The notes: generated by a model from the sequence alone, not told the origin. A DNA stretch of 64,000 nt from Bacteroidales bacterium (GCA_017398125.1 JAFQHE010000070.1:117790-181789), one strand, 5' to 3'. Shown: positions 45,615-57,388, counted from the stretch's first letter. Translations and numbers: made by a program.

Positions 45615-47240
45615 CTATTTCATATATGTATATCTGTAATCAGTTGGAGAGACCAATGTCTCCTTGATAGTCCTTGGAGTTACCCAACGGATAAGGTTGA
45701 ACTCACCACCAGCTTTATCGTTGGTTCCAGATGCCCTCGAACCGCCAAACGGCTGCATACCTACAACTGCCCCAGTTGGCTTGTCATTTATATAGAAGTT
45801 GCCGGCACAATATCTCAGAGCCTGGGTAATTTTGTCGGCAGCAACTCTGTCCTGAGCAAAAACAGAACCTGTAAGGCCATAAGGCGATGTTGACTCGCAA
45901 TAGCCTATTGCCTCATTGAGCTTGTCATTTTCATAGACATAAACAGTAAGGATAGGGCCAAATATCTCCTCCTCCATCGATTTGAAGTGAGGATTTGAAG
46001 TCTCTATAACTGTAGGCTCAACAAAATATCCGACAGTCTTGTCATAACCTCCGCCTACAACTATTCTGGCATCAGATGAAGCCTTTGCATACTCAATATA
46101 TGATGCACAATTGTCAAATGAGATCTCATCTATGACAGCATTTATGAAGTTCATAGGATCCATAACCTCTCCCATTGTAACTTCAGAAGCACGTCTTCTT
46201 ATTCCCTCCAGCACATCTTGCCACAAACTGCGCGGCACATACATTCTTGAAGCTGCAGAACACTTTTGTCCCTGGAATTCAAATGCTCCGCAGAATGCTG
46301 CATTTGCGACAGCCTCCGCATCGGCAGATTCATGTACAAATATGAAATCCTTGCCACCAGTCTCTCCTACGAGTCTTGGATATGTCTTGTACTTATGCAA
46401 ATTCTCTCCGGCCTGTTTCCAAAGGGCATTGAATGTTGCACTCGATCCTGTAAAGTGGATTCCTCCAAAATCTGGAGAATCCATGACAACACCTCCTATC
46501 AATGAACCTTGTCCGCACAGGAAGTTCACAACACCAGCCGGAAGACCTGCTTCCATAAATACCTTCATTACATAATAGTTTGAGAGCAATGCTGTTGTAG
46601 AGGCCTTCCATACAGTTGTATTACCCATCATCGCGGGAGCCATATTCAGATTTGAAGCGATTGAAGTGAAATTGAAAGGAGTTACAGTAAAGATGAATCC
46701 CTCCAAGGCACGGTATTCCACAGAATTTATCTGTCCTGATGCAGATTTTGGTTGTGTTGCATATATCTTGCAGGCATATGCCACATTATATCTCAAAAAA
46801 TCAACCAGTTCACAAACAGAATCAATCTCTGCCTGATATATGTTCTTGCTCTGGCCCAACATACAGGCAGCATTGATCACTGCCCTATATTTTCCGGCGA
46901 TAAGATCAGCGGCCTTAAGCATGATTGATGCCCTGACCTGCCAATCCATCTCACTCCACTCCTTGTGGGCAGCCATAGCTGCATCAATCGCCATCTGTAC
47001 CTCCTTCTTTGATGCCTTATGATATTTTGCCAAAACATGTTTATGATTATGAGGCATTACCACATTGCCTGTATTTCCAGTCCTCACCTCTTTGCCTCCA
47101 ATGATCAATGGAATTTCAACAACAGTGGAACTTTGCCTTTCCAACTCTGCCTCAAGTGCAATTCTCTCCGGACTTCCAACAAGATAACTCTTTACCGGCT
47201 CATTTGCCGGAATAGGGAATGAAAATATTGAATTGTTCAT
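45615..47240 (-). CDS. pruA: L-glutamate gamma-semialdehyde dehydrogenase (1-pyrroline-5-carboxylate dehydrogenase)
   Basis: 541 residues, matching the stand-alone P5C dehydrogenase group. VTPFNFTSIASNLNMAPAMMGN binds NAD, GETGGKDF carries the general base and GQKCSAASR the catalytic cysteine. C-terminal PFGGSRASGTNDKAGG is characteristic. It oxidises glutamate semialdehyde from proline or ornithine/arginine breakdown to glutamate. With the dipeptidase and the lysine operon it fits an amino-acid-fermenting lifestyle. Confidence 0.92.
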   Translation of the reverse strand: MNNSIFSFPIPANEPVKSYLVGSPERIALEAELERQSSTVVEIPLIIGGKEVRTGNTGNVVMPHNHKHVLAKYHKASKKEVQMAIDAAMAAHKEWSEMDWQVRASIMLKAADLIAGKYRAVINAACMLGQSKNIYQAEIDSVCELVDFLRYNVAYACKIYATQPKSASGQINSVEYRALEGFIFTVTPFNFTSIASNLNMAPAMMGNTTVWKASTTALLSNYYVMKVFMEAGLPAGVVNFLCGQGSLIGGVVMDSPDFGGIHFTGSSATFNALWKQAGENLHKYKTYPRLVGETGGKDFIFVHESADAEAVANAAFCGAFEFQGQKCSAASRMYVPRSLWQDVLEGIRRRASEVTMGEVMDPMNFINAVIDEISFDNCASYIEYAKASSDARIVVGGGYDKTVGYFVEPTVIETSNPHFKSMEEEIFGPILTVYVYENDKLNEAIGYCESTSPYGLTGSVFAQDRVAADKITQALRYCAGNFYINDKPTGAVVGMQPFGGSRASGTNDKAGGEFNLIRWVTPRTIKETLVSPTDYRYTYMK

Positions 47241-47379
47241 AATCTCTATATTTTACCGTTTAGTGAGTAAATTTACAGAATTATTTTCAATAAATATGCA
47301 ACATTCACCAAAAAGGCACGTCTTATAGGTAGAAAACGACAAGATAAAAACTGATTGAACAGAGACTCCCCAACTTGAG

Positions 47380-47907
47380 ATGCAGAGAAACGGACTTGAC
47401 ATAGAAAGACTATACAACACCTATGCTAAAAAGCTATATTTTACCAGTTTGCGTATAACAGCAGACAGCTTTGATGCAGAAGAGGCGATGCACGACACAT
47501 TTTTGCGCCTTTACAGGCTGCCAGACAAGGAGCAGATCAAAAAGATAGAGAACTGGCTCACAAGCGTATGCGTACGTATATCCATAGATAAGTTGAGAAA
47601 GAAAAAAAGTGAAGCCCTCTTCCGGCAGGAGATTGCCGCTGAAACCGCAGAGGAGAAGGGCAGTGGAGAGGAGATTACCAATGGCAAAGAGCCGCCACAA
47701 TACACAGTAGACTCAATAAAAAAGGCCCTCCATCTCCTTCCCGACGGCTATCGGCTAATAATATCACTCCATCTTTTTGAGGGGTATGATTACGAAGAGA
47801 TTGCACAGATAACAGGATTGCAGGAGAGTTCTGTCAGAAGCCAGTACATGAGGGCAAAAAAAAGATTGGCAGAACTGCACAACAGATCCCAAGGCAGGGA
47901 GAGTTGA
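47380..47907 (+). CDS. ECF-type RNA polymerase sigma factor
   Basis: 175 residues. Region 2 has YAKKLYFTSLRITADSFDAEEAMHDTFLRLY. Region 4 has LHLLPDGYRLIISLHLFEGYDYEEIAQITGLQESSVRSQYMRAKKRL, here cited only as the HTH. A polar linker separates them. The next gene encodes a putative one-pass anti-sigma protein and the third a DUF2807 protein, so the three form an extracytoplasmic stress unit. Confidence 0.9.
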   Translation: MQRNGLDIERLYNTYAKKLYFTSLRITADSFDAEEAMHDTFLRLYRLPDKEQIKKIENWLTSVCVRISIDKLRKKKSEALFRQEIAAETAEEKGSGEEITNGKEPPQYTVDSIKKALHLLPDGYRLIISLHLFEGYDYEEIAQITGLQESSVRSQYMRAKKRLAELHNRSQGRES

Positions 47908-47976
47908 AAGCAAAAAGCACCTGAAGCAAACAGGGAGTACAAAAGGAAAAATTGAAAACATATAAAAGAAAAGGCG

Positions 47977-48519
47977 ATGAATGATATTGAAAAATATATA
48001 AAAGAAAATATTGACTCTTTCAACGATTCAGAGATGCCAATGGGTCACAAGGAGAGATTCCTCAATAAACTTGAGGGCGAACAGAAGAGCGGGGCAAGAA
48101 AAATAGTGCAGATTGGCAACAACAGACAATCTGGCAAGAGAATAAGATTCCACAAACTGGTGGCGGCAATTTCATCAATGGCAGCAGTCATAGCCCTATC
48201 TCTGATCCTGCTTACACCAAAAGAGAGTGAAACCATTGGTATACAAGAAGATAATATAGACTACGCAGAACTGATGCATATATTGGAGAGTGAGATCATT
48301 TCTCTAAGCGAAGAGAGCAATCCTGATGTTGCAAAAGAGGCAATAAAGGCATCAAAGAGAGTTACCTTTGAAGCAGTGCCACTGGATGAACAACTTCCTG
48401 CAGAACTTTCTGAGAGGGAGAAGGCCAGAATACTCAGGGAGTACTACAAACAGAAGACAGAAGGGCTTAAAAAGATCAAGACATACCTGTTGGCAGAACA
48501 GACCATCGAAGAAGAGTAG
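47977..48519 (+). CDS. Putative anti-sigma factor, single membrane pass
   Basis: 180 residues. The cytosolic N-terminus starts MNDIEKYIKEN with an MGHKERFLNKLE helix. One membrane helix lies at about 64-80 (AAISSMAAVIALSLILL). The charged C-terminus is largely helical. No zinc-finger (ZAS) motif is present. Assignment rests on position right after the sigma gene and on topology. Confidence 0.65.
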   Translation: MNDIEKYIKENIDSFNDSEMPMGHKERFLNKLEGEQKSGARKIVQIGNNRQSGKRIRFHKLVAAISSMAAVIALSLILLTPKESETIGIQEDNIDYAELMHILESEIISLSEESNPDVAKEAIKASKRVTFEAVPLDEQLPAELSEREKARILREYYKQKTEGLKKIKTYLLAEQTIEEE

Positions 48520-48600
48520 CCGGAGAAAGAAAACGCAGCCTTAAATTCAAGTCAAAAGAACAGATACAAATTTCAAAGAATATATAAAAACACAATAGTT

Positions 48601-49494
48601 ATGAAAAGATTTACACTACTGCTGGCAATTGCAATAATGAGTTGCAGTGCAGCGCTTGCACAGAATCTCTCTGAGAAGATGAATTTTACCAATTTTACCT
48701 CCATTGATGCAGAGTATGCCTACCAGATAAATGTAACTAAAGGTAGTTCAAATACCATAGAGGTGATATATCCTGAAAGATTCAAGGAGTACCTTAAGAT
48801 CTTTGTATCAGGTGAGACACTTAACCTCTCAACAGAGTTTCCAAAAAAGAATTTATGGATAAGGGGAACGAGCCTCAAGGATGATGAAAAGATTATTGTA
48901 AATGTGGAGATGGAAGAGATAAAGGGGATAGATCTGTCGGGAGCGGCATCTTTAAAGGCAAATGGAGAATTCTCTACAAAAAACTTCAGGCTTTCAATGA
49001 GCGGTGCATCTGAGATTGAAGATGTTCTCTACATTAATGCAGAAAAGTTCACATACTCTATGAGTGGTGCATCAGAAGCCTCTGTTTCAGGCTCTTTTAC
49101 AATAGCTAGCGGTCACATTTCCGGAGCTTCGGAGTTAGAGTTGAACGGCAATTCAGAGTCGTTGTCTCTTGGTTGCAGCGGAGCGTCAGAGGCTGAGTTC
49201 AACGGTAATGTGACTAATAAGGTAACCATTGAGTGTTCAGGAGCATCTGAAGTAACTCTTGCCGGAAGATGCAGCGAGATCCTGATCCAATGTTCGGGGG
49301 CATCTGAAGTTGATGCTGAGGATATGAAATCAATGAATGCAACTGCCAGTGCTTCAGGTGCTAGCTACATAAAAGTTCATGCAGATGAGACTCTTTCACT
49401 TAAGGCTACCGGAGGTTCAAAGATAAGGTACTACGGCGATGGCAAATATACTCCACAAGAGAGTGCATCAAGTCCTATTGCCAGAGGAAAATAG
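48601..49494 (+). CDS. DUF2807 (GIN-domain) secreted protein with SGASE repeats
   Basis: 297 residues. The signal peptide probably ends around SAALAQ. The body is a beta-helix-like DUF2807 domain in which the turn SGA(S/A)(E/S) recurs about nine times at 15-25 residue spacing. Such proteins are exported and often sit with ECF sigma/anti-sigma genes. They may act at the cell surface, although an adhesin role is only a family-level guess. A terminator follows. Confidence 0.85.
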   Translation: MKRFTLLLAIAIMSCSAALAQNLSEKMNFTNFTSIDAEYAYQINVTKGSSNTIEVIYPERFKEYLKIFVSGETLNLSTEFPKKNLWIRGTSLKDDEKIIVNVEMEEIKGIDLSGAASLKANGEFSTKNFRLSMSGASEIEDVLYINAEKFTYSMSGASEASVSGSFTIASGHISGASELELNGNSESLSLGCSGASEAEFNGNVTNKVTIECSGASEVTLAGRCSEILIQCSGASEVDAEDMKSMNATASASGASYIKVHADETLSLKATGGSKIRYYGDGKYTPQESASSPIARGK

Positions 49495-49533
49495 CATCAG
49501 AATGTGCTTCATTTAAGTTAAATTAAAGTCAGG

Positions 49534-49563
49534 AAGGAGTGCCGGCAGAGTTTGGCACTCCTT
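49534..49563 (+). terminator. Terminator after the sigma/anti-sigma/DUF2807 genes
   Basis: AAGGAGTGCC and its perfect complement with a 10-base loop, ending in CCTTTT. Confidence 0.8.
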
Positions 49564-49640
49564 TTGAGCATAGGATATGTCGTGACAGCTGGATCCCAGC
49601 AGAATGACTACTGAAAAGCGGCTGCCAAATACCACATAAA

Positions 49641-50081
49641 ATGAAAAAAATAAAATCATATATAGTTGTAACAGCTCTGATGCTCATTTACATAGCATTG
49701 GTATTTTTCTGTTGTCTGTATAACTTCTCATCTGGCCCTGACCTTGATTTGGGCAAATACTTTTTGGGCATAAGGCTCGACAGGTATATCCATTTTACAA
49801 TGTTCTTCCCCTACCCGTTCGTGGCATGGCTCTTTCTCAACTACAACAGCAGAGTTAATATCTACAAGAGATACACTTTTTCAATAATCCTTATAAGCGG
49901 TCTCTTCTTTGCCACTTTGGCAGAAGTGTCACAGGAGATGCTTACTCTCTATAGAGATACAGACCCGTTTGATTTTGTTGCCAACCTTGCCGGCGTATCT
50001 GTTGGAACACTTCTGGTATACGTTTTCAACAAACCAATCAAAAAGATCAGCGATTGGGGGTTACTAAACCAGATGCCATAA
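49641..50081 (+). CDS. VanZ-family membrane protein
   Basis: 146 residues with four membrane helices. The VanZ-like signature comprises DRYIHFTMFFPYPF, AEVSQEMLTLYRDTDPFDFVANLAG and GTLLVYVF. The family's general role is poorly defined. Its 3' end overlaps the convergent thiD 3' end by 18 bp. Confidence 0.8.
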   Translation: MKKIKSYIVVTALMLIYIALVFFCCLYNFSSGPDLDLGKYFLGIRLDRYIHFTMFFPYPFVAWLFLNYNSRVNIYKRYTFSIILISGLFFATLAEVSQEMLTLYRDTDPFDFVANLAGVSVGTLLVYVFNKPIKKISDWGLLNQMP

Positions 50082-50936
50082 AGGGCCGTTCCCCTGACCT
50101 ATATCCTTATTGCGTCCTGCATCTATGGCGCGGGTCACATATTGTTTGGCCAGCCCTATTGCTTTTACAAGGTCATAACCGCCCTCAACCACACCCTTTG
50201 CACAAAGGGTTGCTATTGCAGAGGATAGAGTACAGCCAGTTCCATGAAGGTTGGAAGTGACTATACGTTTGTCAACAAAATGGAACAATCTGTGAGAAAG
50301 ATTCAAATGAGATGCAACACAAAGCACATCACACATCAGCTCACCCTCAAGATGGCCTCCTTTTATAAGCACCCCTATCCCATACTTGTCACTAAGTTCA
50401 ATTGCTCCGCTCTCCATTTGCGCAACAGACTCATTGATACTTGCTGCTGCACAAAAATCCTTTCCCCTGTTCCAATCTGCAATCCTGCGCCCAAGAAGCA
50501 CCTCTGCCTCCCTGAGATTTGGTGTAATTAGGGTAGATAGAGGTATCAGCTCATTCTCAATAATTTGCAACGCCTCATCATCTACAAGTCTGTCTCCGCT
50601 TGTAGCTACCATAACCGGATCGTATACCACCACTTGTGGAGAATATTTTCTGATTGCATCAACTATAACCCCAACAATCTCACTATCCTTGACCATACCA
50701 ATTTTCACAGCCTGTGGCCTTATATCCTCCATAACCGCCCCAATCTGCTCTGCCACTACCTGTGGCGGAACAGCAAACACACTCCTGACCCCAAATGTAT
50801 TCTGCACAGTAATGGCGGTAATTGCAGTTGCAGCATACCCGCCCAAAGAGGTAATTGACTTAATATCAGCCTGAATACCGGCTCCGCCACTTGGATCAGA
50901 TCCCGCTATTGACAAAACTTTATATACATTTTCCAT
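50064..50936 (-). CDS. thiD: Hydroxymethylpyrimidine / phosphomethylpyrimidine kinase
   Basis: 290 residues of the ribokinase-like fold. LSIAGSDPSGGAGIQADIK is at the N-terminus, VYDPVMVATSGD in the middle and LHGTGCTLSSAIAT carries the catalytic loop. An added stretch around 170-190 and 200-220 makes it slightly longer than E. coli ThiD. It phosphorylates HMP to HMP-PP for ThiE. A 194-bp gap separates it from the rest of the thi operon, so it may have its own promoter. Confidence 0.92.
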   Translation of the reverse strand: MENVYKVLSIAGSDPSGGAGIQADIKSITSLGGYAATAITAITVQNTFGVRSVFAVPPQVVAEQIGAVMEDIRPQAVKIGMVKDSEIVGVIVDAIRKYSPQVVVYDPVMVATSGDRLVDDEALQIIENELIPLSTLITPNLREAEVLLGRRIADWNRGKDFCAAASINESVAQMESGAIELSDKYGIGVLIKGGHLEGELMCDVLCVASHLNLSHRLFHFVDKRIVTSNLHGTGCTLSSAIATLCAKGVVEGGYDLVKAIGLAKQYVTRAIDAGRNKDIGQGNGPLWHLV

Positions 50937-51130
50937 ATCACTTTTCTTTTTATCCCGACAGTTTATATTCCTACATCTTTATTTTCAACCCGACATTTTT
51001 TTCCTTACAGTTTTGTTGCCCTGCCTGTCATGTTTTTCCTTACATTTTACCTTCTAAGAGTTTTTCACCCTACTGTTTATTTACCATTATAGTTATGGTT
51101 ATCACATTGAGAGTCCTGGCAGGAATTTCC

Positions 51131-51892
51131 TTATATGGAGTTTTTTACCAAAAGTTCTAAATTCATCCGAGCCTCATCAAGAGTCCGGCTTTTCCAGATT
51201 GCACCCAATACAGCTGCACCGCCAAATCCCAGCTCCTTTATCTGTGCAATATTCTCAGGGCCAATACCTCCAAGGGCAACAACTTTTTCATCGATAATAT
51301 TAAGGTCTTTTGCTCTCACAAGCTCTTCCTGTGAGAATGCAGCATTATATCCCTGCTTGGATATACTATTGAAAACTGGACTAAGAGTGACATAACTGCA
51401 CCACTCCTTATACCTTGCAACCTCCTCCAACGAATGACAGGATCGGCTTACTCTGCAATTTTTCCAATAACGACTCTCCTCATCAGCATTTGCCGGGATT
51501 GCCGGGAGTGCGTGAATTGTTTGCGCTCCTTTCAGTGCTCTACAAGTAACCATTCCATTATACTGCTGCTCATTTCTTGAGTTCAGATGCACACCTCCCA
51601 AATTATATTTATTTGCAAGATGCAGATGGTCATGCAATACTAACCGGCTATAAAAACGGTTATCAATTTCTTCTATCAGCTGCTCCATCTCCTCTTTGCG
51701 TGAGTTTGGTTTGCGCAGATGAAGCAACATTGTGCAACCGCCCTGCAGATGTGTCTCTTCCTGCGCACCTGTTAGCCCATATCCTTGAAAATCTTGCGCA
51801 GGTTCCCGGCCATAGGCTTGTGCCATAAGTTCATTTATCCATAGAGCCTCTTCCTTGAAAAAGTGCTCTGCCGTAATGACTATCAGTTTCAT
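51131..51892 (-). CDS. ThiE/TenI-like thiamine phosphate synthase family protein
   Basis: 253 residues. The barrel motifs include LVLHDHLHLANKYNLGGVHLN, VSRSCHSLEEVARY, YVTLSPVFNSISKQGY and VVALGGIGPENI. A complete ThiE is already encoded upstream, so this second copy may act like TenI, a thiazole tautomerase, or be a divergent ThiE. An insert at about 27-55 (GREPAQDFQGYGLTGAQEET) is not part of the core barrel. It follows thiF by 115 bp. Confidence 0.7.
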   Translation of the reverse strand: MKLIVITAEHFFKEEALWINELMAQAYGREPAQDFQGYGLTGAQEETHLQGGCTMLLHLRKPNSRKEEMEQLIEEIDNRFYSRLVLHDHLHLANKYNLGGVHLNSRNEQQYNGMVTCRALKGAQTIHALPAIPANADEESRYWKNCRVSRSCHSLEEVARYKEWCSYVTLSPVFNSISKQGYNAAFSQEELVRAKDLNIIDEKVVALGGIGPENIAQIKELGFGGAAVLGAIWKSRTLDEARMNLELLVKNSI

Positions 51893-52007
51893 ACTGTAAA
51901 TTAACCATCAATAATAATTACTCTCCTCGTTTTGTGCCCAGTTTCGCTTCCAGCCAAGTTGGCTCACTTGAGCACTTTTTTCGCAAAATTTATGGTGCGG
52001 AAATTAT

Positions 52008-52949
52008 TCAGAGATTGAGTTTGTGAATTTCAAGAGTCCGCAAATCTATGGTGAGCAACTGCCCGGCCAAAACATCCCCATAACCGGATATTATCTTTAT
52101 GGCTTCGCCGGCCTGCAAAGTTCCAACTACTCCTGCAGTCACTCCCACAGACGGCATAACCAAGGCAGGCGACTCCAAAACAGATGACTCTGAAGCAGAT
52201 AACTCAATAACAGGTAATCCAGAAGCAGATGACGCTTGTTGTTCCGGTGGCAAAACTTCTTCTTGTGATATCGAATCTTCCGGCCAGAGATCAGAAAATT
52301 TTTTTCTTTGAGCACCTTCTCCATAATTAAAAACAGAGAGTTGTCCGCAAAAACCATCAATCGCTCCATAAATATATGGTATACCGAACTTTGCTGTAGC
52401 ATTGCCCACAAGATGTCTGGTAGCAAGATTATCACATGCATCAACCACAATATCATAACCCTTAACCAATCTCCAAACATCCAAAGAGCTTGTATTGCGG
52501 GGAGGCTCTCCTTCAGATTCTTCTCTACTACACAAAGTCTCCGGCAGATGAGTTTGTCCTGCCAGTTTCATTTCATCACAAGAGGTCAATTTGCCAAAGT
52601 GCTCCACCACATTTATTGAACTGTTCAGTTCCCGAAGTCTTTGCGCTGCTACAGATACTTTGGACAGGCCAATATCCGACTCCCGATAGAGAACCTGTCG
52701 GTTCAGATTGCTCCATCCTACCGTATCGTAGTCAACAATTCCTATTGTACCCACACCGGCAGCAGCAAGGTAGAGGGCAATCGGAGAACCAAGCCCTCCG
52801 GCTCCAACAACAAGTACACGTGCCGCAGCCAGTAGAGCTTGCCCATCATTCCCTATTTCAGGAAGGATAATCTGTCTGTCATATCTGTGGTAGCTGTTGT
52901 AACAAATATCCTTCAAGCCGGAATCAGATATTTTGCCTCTTTTCTCCAT
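52008..52949 (-). CDS. thiF: ThiF/HesA/MoeB-type adenylyltransferase
   Basis: 313 residues. ATP binding is at GAGGLGSPIALY (50-60) and DYDTVGWSNLNRQ, and the DACDN loop is present. The protein would adenylate the C-terminal GlyGly of ThiS. Two low-complexity inserts stand out: one at about 125-155 and a Ser/Glu/Pro-rich one at about 225-266. The latter lies where many ThiF/MoeB proteins hold zinc-binding cysteines, and none are present here. The ATG lies inside the thiH 3' end (26-bp overlap). Confidence 0.88.
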   Translation of the reverse strand: MEKRGKISDSGLKDICYNSYHRYDRQIILPEIGNDGQALLAAARVLVVGAGGLGSPIALYLAAAGVGTIGIVDYDTVGWSNLNRQVLYRESDIGLSKVSVAAQRLRELNSSINVVEHFGKLTSCDEMKLAGQTHLPETLCSREESEGEPPRNTSSLDVWRLVKGYDIVVDACDNLATRHLVGNATAKFGIPYIYGAIDGFCGQLSVFNYGEGAQRKKFSDLWPEDSISQEEVLPPEQQASSASGLPVIELSASESSVLESPALVMPSVGVTAGVVGTLQAGEAIKIISGYGDVLAGQLLTIDLRTLEIHKLNL

Positions 52950-54069
52950 TTGCTATCATATCAAAAGATGAGTCCCAATCTTTCCATACCGGTTCCAGTC
53001 CCAATCCACGAAGAGCAGCCTCCACTTCAACAGCGGTGCGTTCATCACTTACATGGAACTGTTCCAATGCCTGAGGATAAGAAAAATAACCACCCGGTTC
53101 AGTCTTGCTCTCCGCAGACATGGTAGTTACACCAAGTCTTGCCATATTGTCACGGAAAGCAGCAGGCTCACGTGTCGAATATGAGATATCAACATCATGG
53201 TCAAAAATGCGCATGGCAAATGTCAATTGAGCCAGTTCCTTGTCTGTCATAACAACATTTGGTTGGAAACCCTCATTCTCCGCCGGTCTCATACGTGGGA
53301 AATTGACACTGTATTTTGTCTTCCAGTAATGCTTCTGCAGATAGCGCAGATGGTAAGCCAACATTGTAACATCGGTACGCCACTCCTCCAGACCAATCAG
53401 AGCTCCCATTCCTATAGAGTGGACTCCTGCCTGACCCATCCTGTCGGGAGCATTGACACGCCATTCAAAATTTGACTTCATTCCCCGAGGATGATAAATA
53501 TTATAACGCTCTCTGTTATAGGTTTCCTGGAAGCAGATAACACCATTGAGTCCATGCTCAGTAAGGTAGGCATACTCTTCACTCTTCAGAGGCATTACCT
53601 CAATCTTGAGATTGCTGAAATGGGGCTTTGCCAGATCAAGAGCCCGCGCCAGATACTCTACACCTGCAACAGCAGGATTCTCTCCAGTTACCAGAAGAAG
53701 ATTTTCAAAAGGGCCCAATCTCTTTATTGCCCTATACTCATTTTCCATCTCTTCAAAGGTCAAAACAGTACGCTTCATCCTGTTACTCACGTGAAATCCG
53801 CAATAAACACATGAGTTTGTACAAGAATTGGTAAGGTATAGCGGAATAAAAAGACTCATTGTCTTTCCAAAGCGTTCTCTTGTATATCTGAGACTCAACT
53901 GGGCCATCTCCTCCAGATAGGGCTCAGCGGCAGGTGAAATGAGTGCCATAAAATCATCAACACTGCAACTCCTCCTTGACAAAGCCCTCTTCACATCATC
54001 CTCTCTTTTTGAATATATTGCACGGGTTGTCTCTTCCCACGAAATACTTTTCAAATATTCTGAAAACAT
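52924..54069 (-). CDS. thiH: 2-iminoacetate synthase (radical SAM)
   Basis: 381 residues. The radical SAM motif CTNSCVYCGF binds the cluster, LTFEEMENEY and LLVTGENPAVAGVEYL follow, and C-terminal MSAESKTEPGGY is typical. It makes dehydroglycine from tyrosine for the thiazole ring, the anaerobic route expected here. It lies between thiC and thiF. Confidence 0.94.
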   Translation of the reverse strand: MFSEYLKSISWEETTRAIYSKREDDVKRALSRRSCSVDDFMALISPAAEPYLEEMAQLSLRYTRERFGKTMSLFIPLYLTNSCTNSCVYCGFHVSNRMKRTVLTFEEMENEYRAIKRLGPFENLLLVTGENPAVAGVEYLARALDLAKPHFSNLKIEVMPLKSEEYAYLTEHGLNGVICFQETYNRERYNIYHPRGMKSNFEWRVNAPDRMGQAGVHSIGMGALIGLEEWRTDVTMLAYHLRYLQKHYWKTKYSVNFPRMRPAENEGFQPNVVMTDKELAQLTFAMRIFDHDVDISYSTREPAAFRDNMARLGVTTMSAESKTEPGGYFSYPQALEQFHVSDERTAVEVEAALRGLGLEPVWKDWDSSFDMIANGEKRQNI

Positions 54070-54112
54070 CTTAATAAAATTAAATATCCATATTTACGGC
54101 ATCTTTTGCCTG

Positions 54113-55822
<1,710 letters not shown>

Positions 55823-56596
55823 TTAACCTAAAAATGATGTTAATGGGGAACTGGCTTGAGCTGTAAAGTCAATGCTTTGTTCTCCCAAACCGGCCTCAAA
55901 AGCTCTTCTGCCGGCGATTACAGCCTCCTTGAATGCAATAGCCATCTCAACCGGATTGGATGCAACTGCTATTGCCGTATTTACCAGACAAGCATCTGCT
56001 CCCATTTCCATAGCCTCAGCAGCATGGCTTGGAGCTCCTATTCCGGCATCAACCACCACAGGCACATTGCTCTGCTCAATTATTATACTTAGGAAATCTC
56101 TCGTTCTCAACCCCTGATTGCTTCCTATTGGGGCTCCAAGCGGCATTACCGTTGCCGCACCAGCCTCTTCAAGACGTTTACATAGCGTTGGGTCTGCCTG
56201 ACAGTAGGGCAGAACTACAAACCCAAGTTTAACAAGCTGTTCTGTTGCCTTGAGTGTCTCTACAGAATCCGGCAAAAGATAGCGCGGATCAGGATGAATC
56301 TCAAGTTTGAGCCAATTTGTTCCAAAGGCCTCCCGAGCCATCTGCGCTGCAAAAACGGCCTCTCTTGCATCCCTCACACCTGAGGTATTTGGCAAAAGTT
56401 GAATATTTGGACTGATTATATGGTTTAGCATATCATCCTCTTTATCATCCAACTCTATACGCTTCATTGCAACTGTTACCATCTCACAACCCGACGCAAC
56501 AATTGACTCCTGCATAAGAGCATTTGAACTGAACTTTCCAGTTCCCAAAAAAAGACGGGAGTTAAATTCCCTTCCTGCAATAATTAAAGGTTTCAT
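55823..56596 (-). CDS. thiG: Thiazole synthase
   Basis: 257 residues from the ATG at 56596 ([26 protein letters not shown] start, which fits the family exactly). An alternative ATG at 56620 directly abuts the thiE stop (TAAATG) and would add eight residues; coupling from it is possible. The Schiff-base lysine lies in the NWLKLEI stretch. It builds the thiazole phosphate from DXP, dehydroglycine and ThiS thiocarboxylate. Confidence 0.93.
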   Translation of the reverse strand: MKPLIIAGREFNSRLFLGTGKFSSNALMQESIVASGCEMVTVAMKRIELDDKEDDMLNHIISPNIQLLPNTSGVRDAREAVFAAQMAREAFGTNWLKLEIHPDPRYLLPDSVETLKATEQLVKLGFVVLPYCQADPTLCKRLEEAGAATVMPLGAPIGSNQGLRTRDFLSIIIEQSNVPVVVDAGIGAPSHAAEAMEMGADACLVNTAIAVASNPVEMAIAFKEAVIAGRRAFEAGLGEQSIDFTAQASSPLTSFLG

Positions 56597-56620
56597 ATTA
56601 TACATTATATTGATTTTCAT

Positions 56621-57385
56621 TTATTTCCCGACAGCATACAAATCATGTCCACCCGTTGCGGCAATCTCCGCAACAATCTTGCGCATTTCCAGAATAGGAT
56701 CTTCAGCATTAAGGACAGAGCCAGATAGGGCAATACTGTTTACACCTGTTGCCAGTATCTGTGGAATATCTGTAAGAGAAATGCCACCTATTGCCACTAT
56801 TGGGAAACGGCATACACTGCTCCCTTCACATGATGAAAAGAGCCTTCCCGATCCAGTACAGGAACTTTGTATTTTACCCAAGTGGCTGTTGATCCCTTCA
56901 ACAATTGAAATATACCCCTCCAGCCCCAGGACCGGGCTTAAATTCTTTTTGGTTGTTGTATAGCGGAACGGGCCACAGCCTATATAGTCTGCCCCTGCCC
57001 CAATATGTGCAATGGCATCCTCAAGACGGTTTGCTGTTCCGCCTATAATGTAGGAGGGGCCAAGAAACTGTCGGGAAGCAGAGATTGGCATATCATTGAG
57101 GCCCAAATGTACACCGTCTGCACCAACCTCTTTTACAAGGTGTACCCTGTCATCAATAATAAAGGTTGCACCATAGCTGCAACAAAGTTCCCTGACCTGC
57201 CGGGCTACAGCAATGAACTCATCATCAGAGGCCTCCTTCATACGCAATTGCACCCATCTGCACCCTCCTTCAAGCGCAATGCAGGCAGAATCAACATAAG
57301 AATAGCGCTCAGTAAAATGGGTAATGAACTGAAGTGCAGAACTTTTTAGTTTCAACCTTTTAGATTGTTCGTCATACCTGCACAT
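56621..57385 (-). CDS. thiE: Thiamine phosphate synthase
   Basis: 254 residues. WVQLRMKEA, IIDDRVHLVKEVGADGVHLG, YIGCGPFRYTTTKK and FPIVAIGGI mark the ThiE active site. It joins HMP-PP and thiazole phosphate. A cysteine/serine-rich insert at about 168-193 lengthens a loop before the last strands and is unusual. It lies 3 bp after thiS. Confidence 0.92.
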   Translation of the reverse strand: MCRYDEQSKRLKLKSSALQFITHFTERYSYVDSACIALEGGCRWVQLRMKEASDDEFIAVARQVRELCCSYGATFIIDDRVHLVKEVGADGVHLGLNDMPISASRQFLGPSYIIGGTANRLEDAIAHIGAGADYIGCGPFRYTTTKKNLSPVLGLEGYISIVEGINSHLGKIQSSCTGSGRLFSSCEGSSVCRFPIVAIGGISLTDIPQILATGVNSIALSGSVLNAEDPILEMRKIVAEIAATGGHDLYAVGK

Positions 57386-57388
57386 GGT

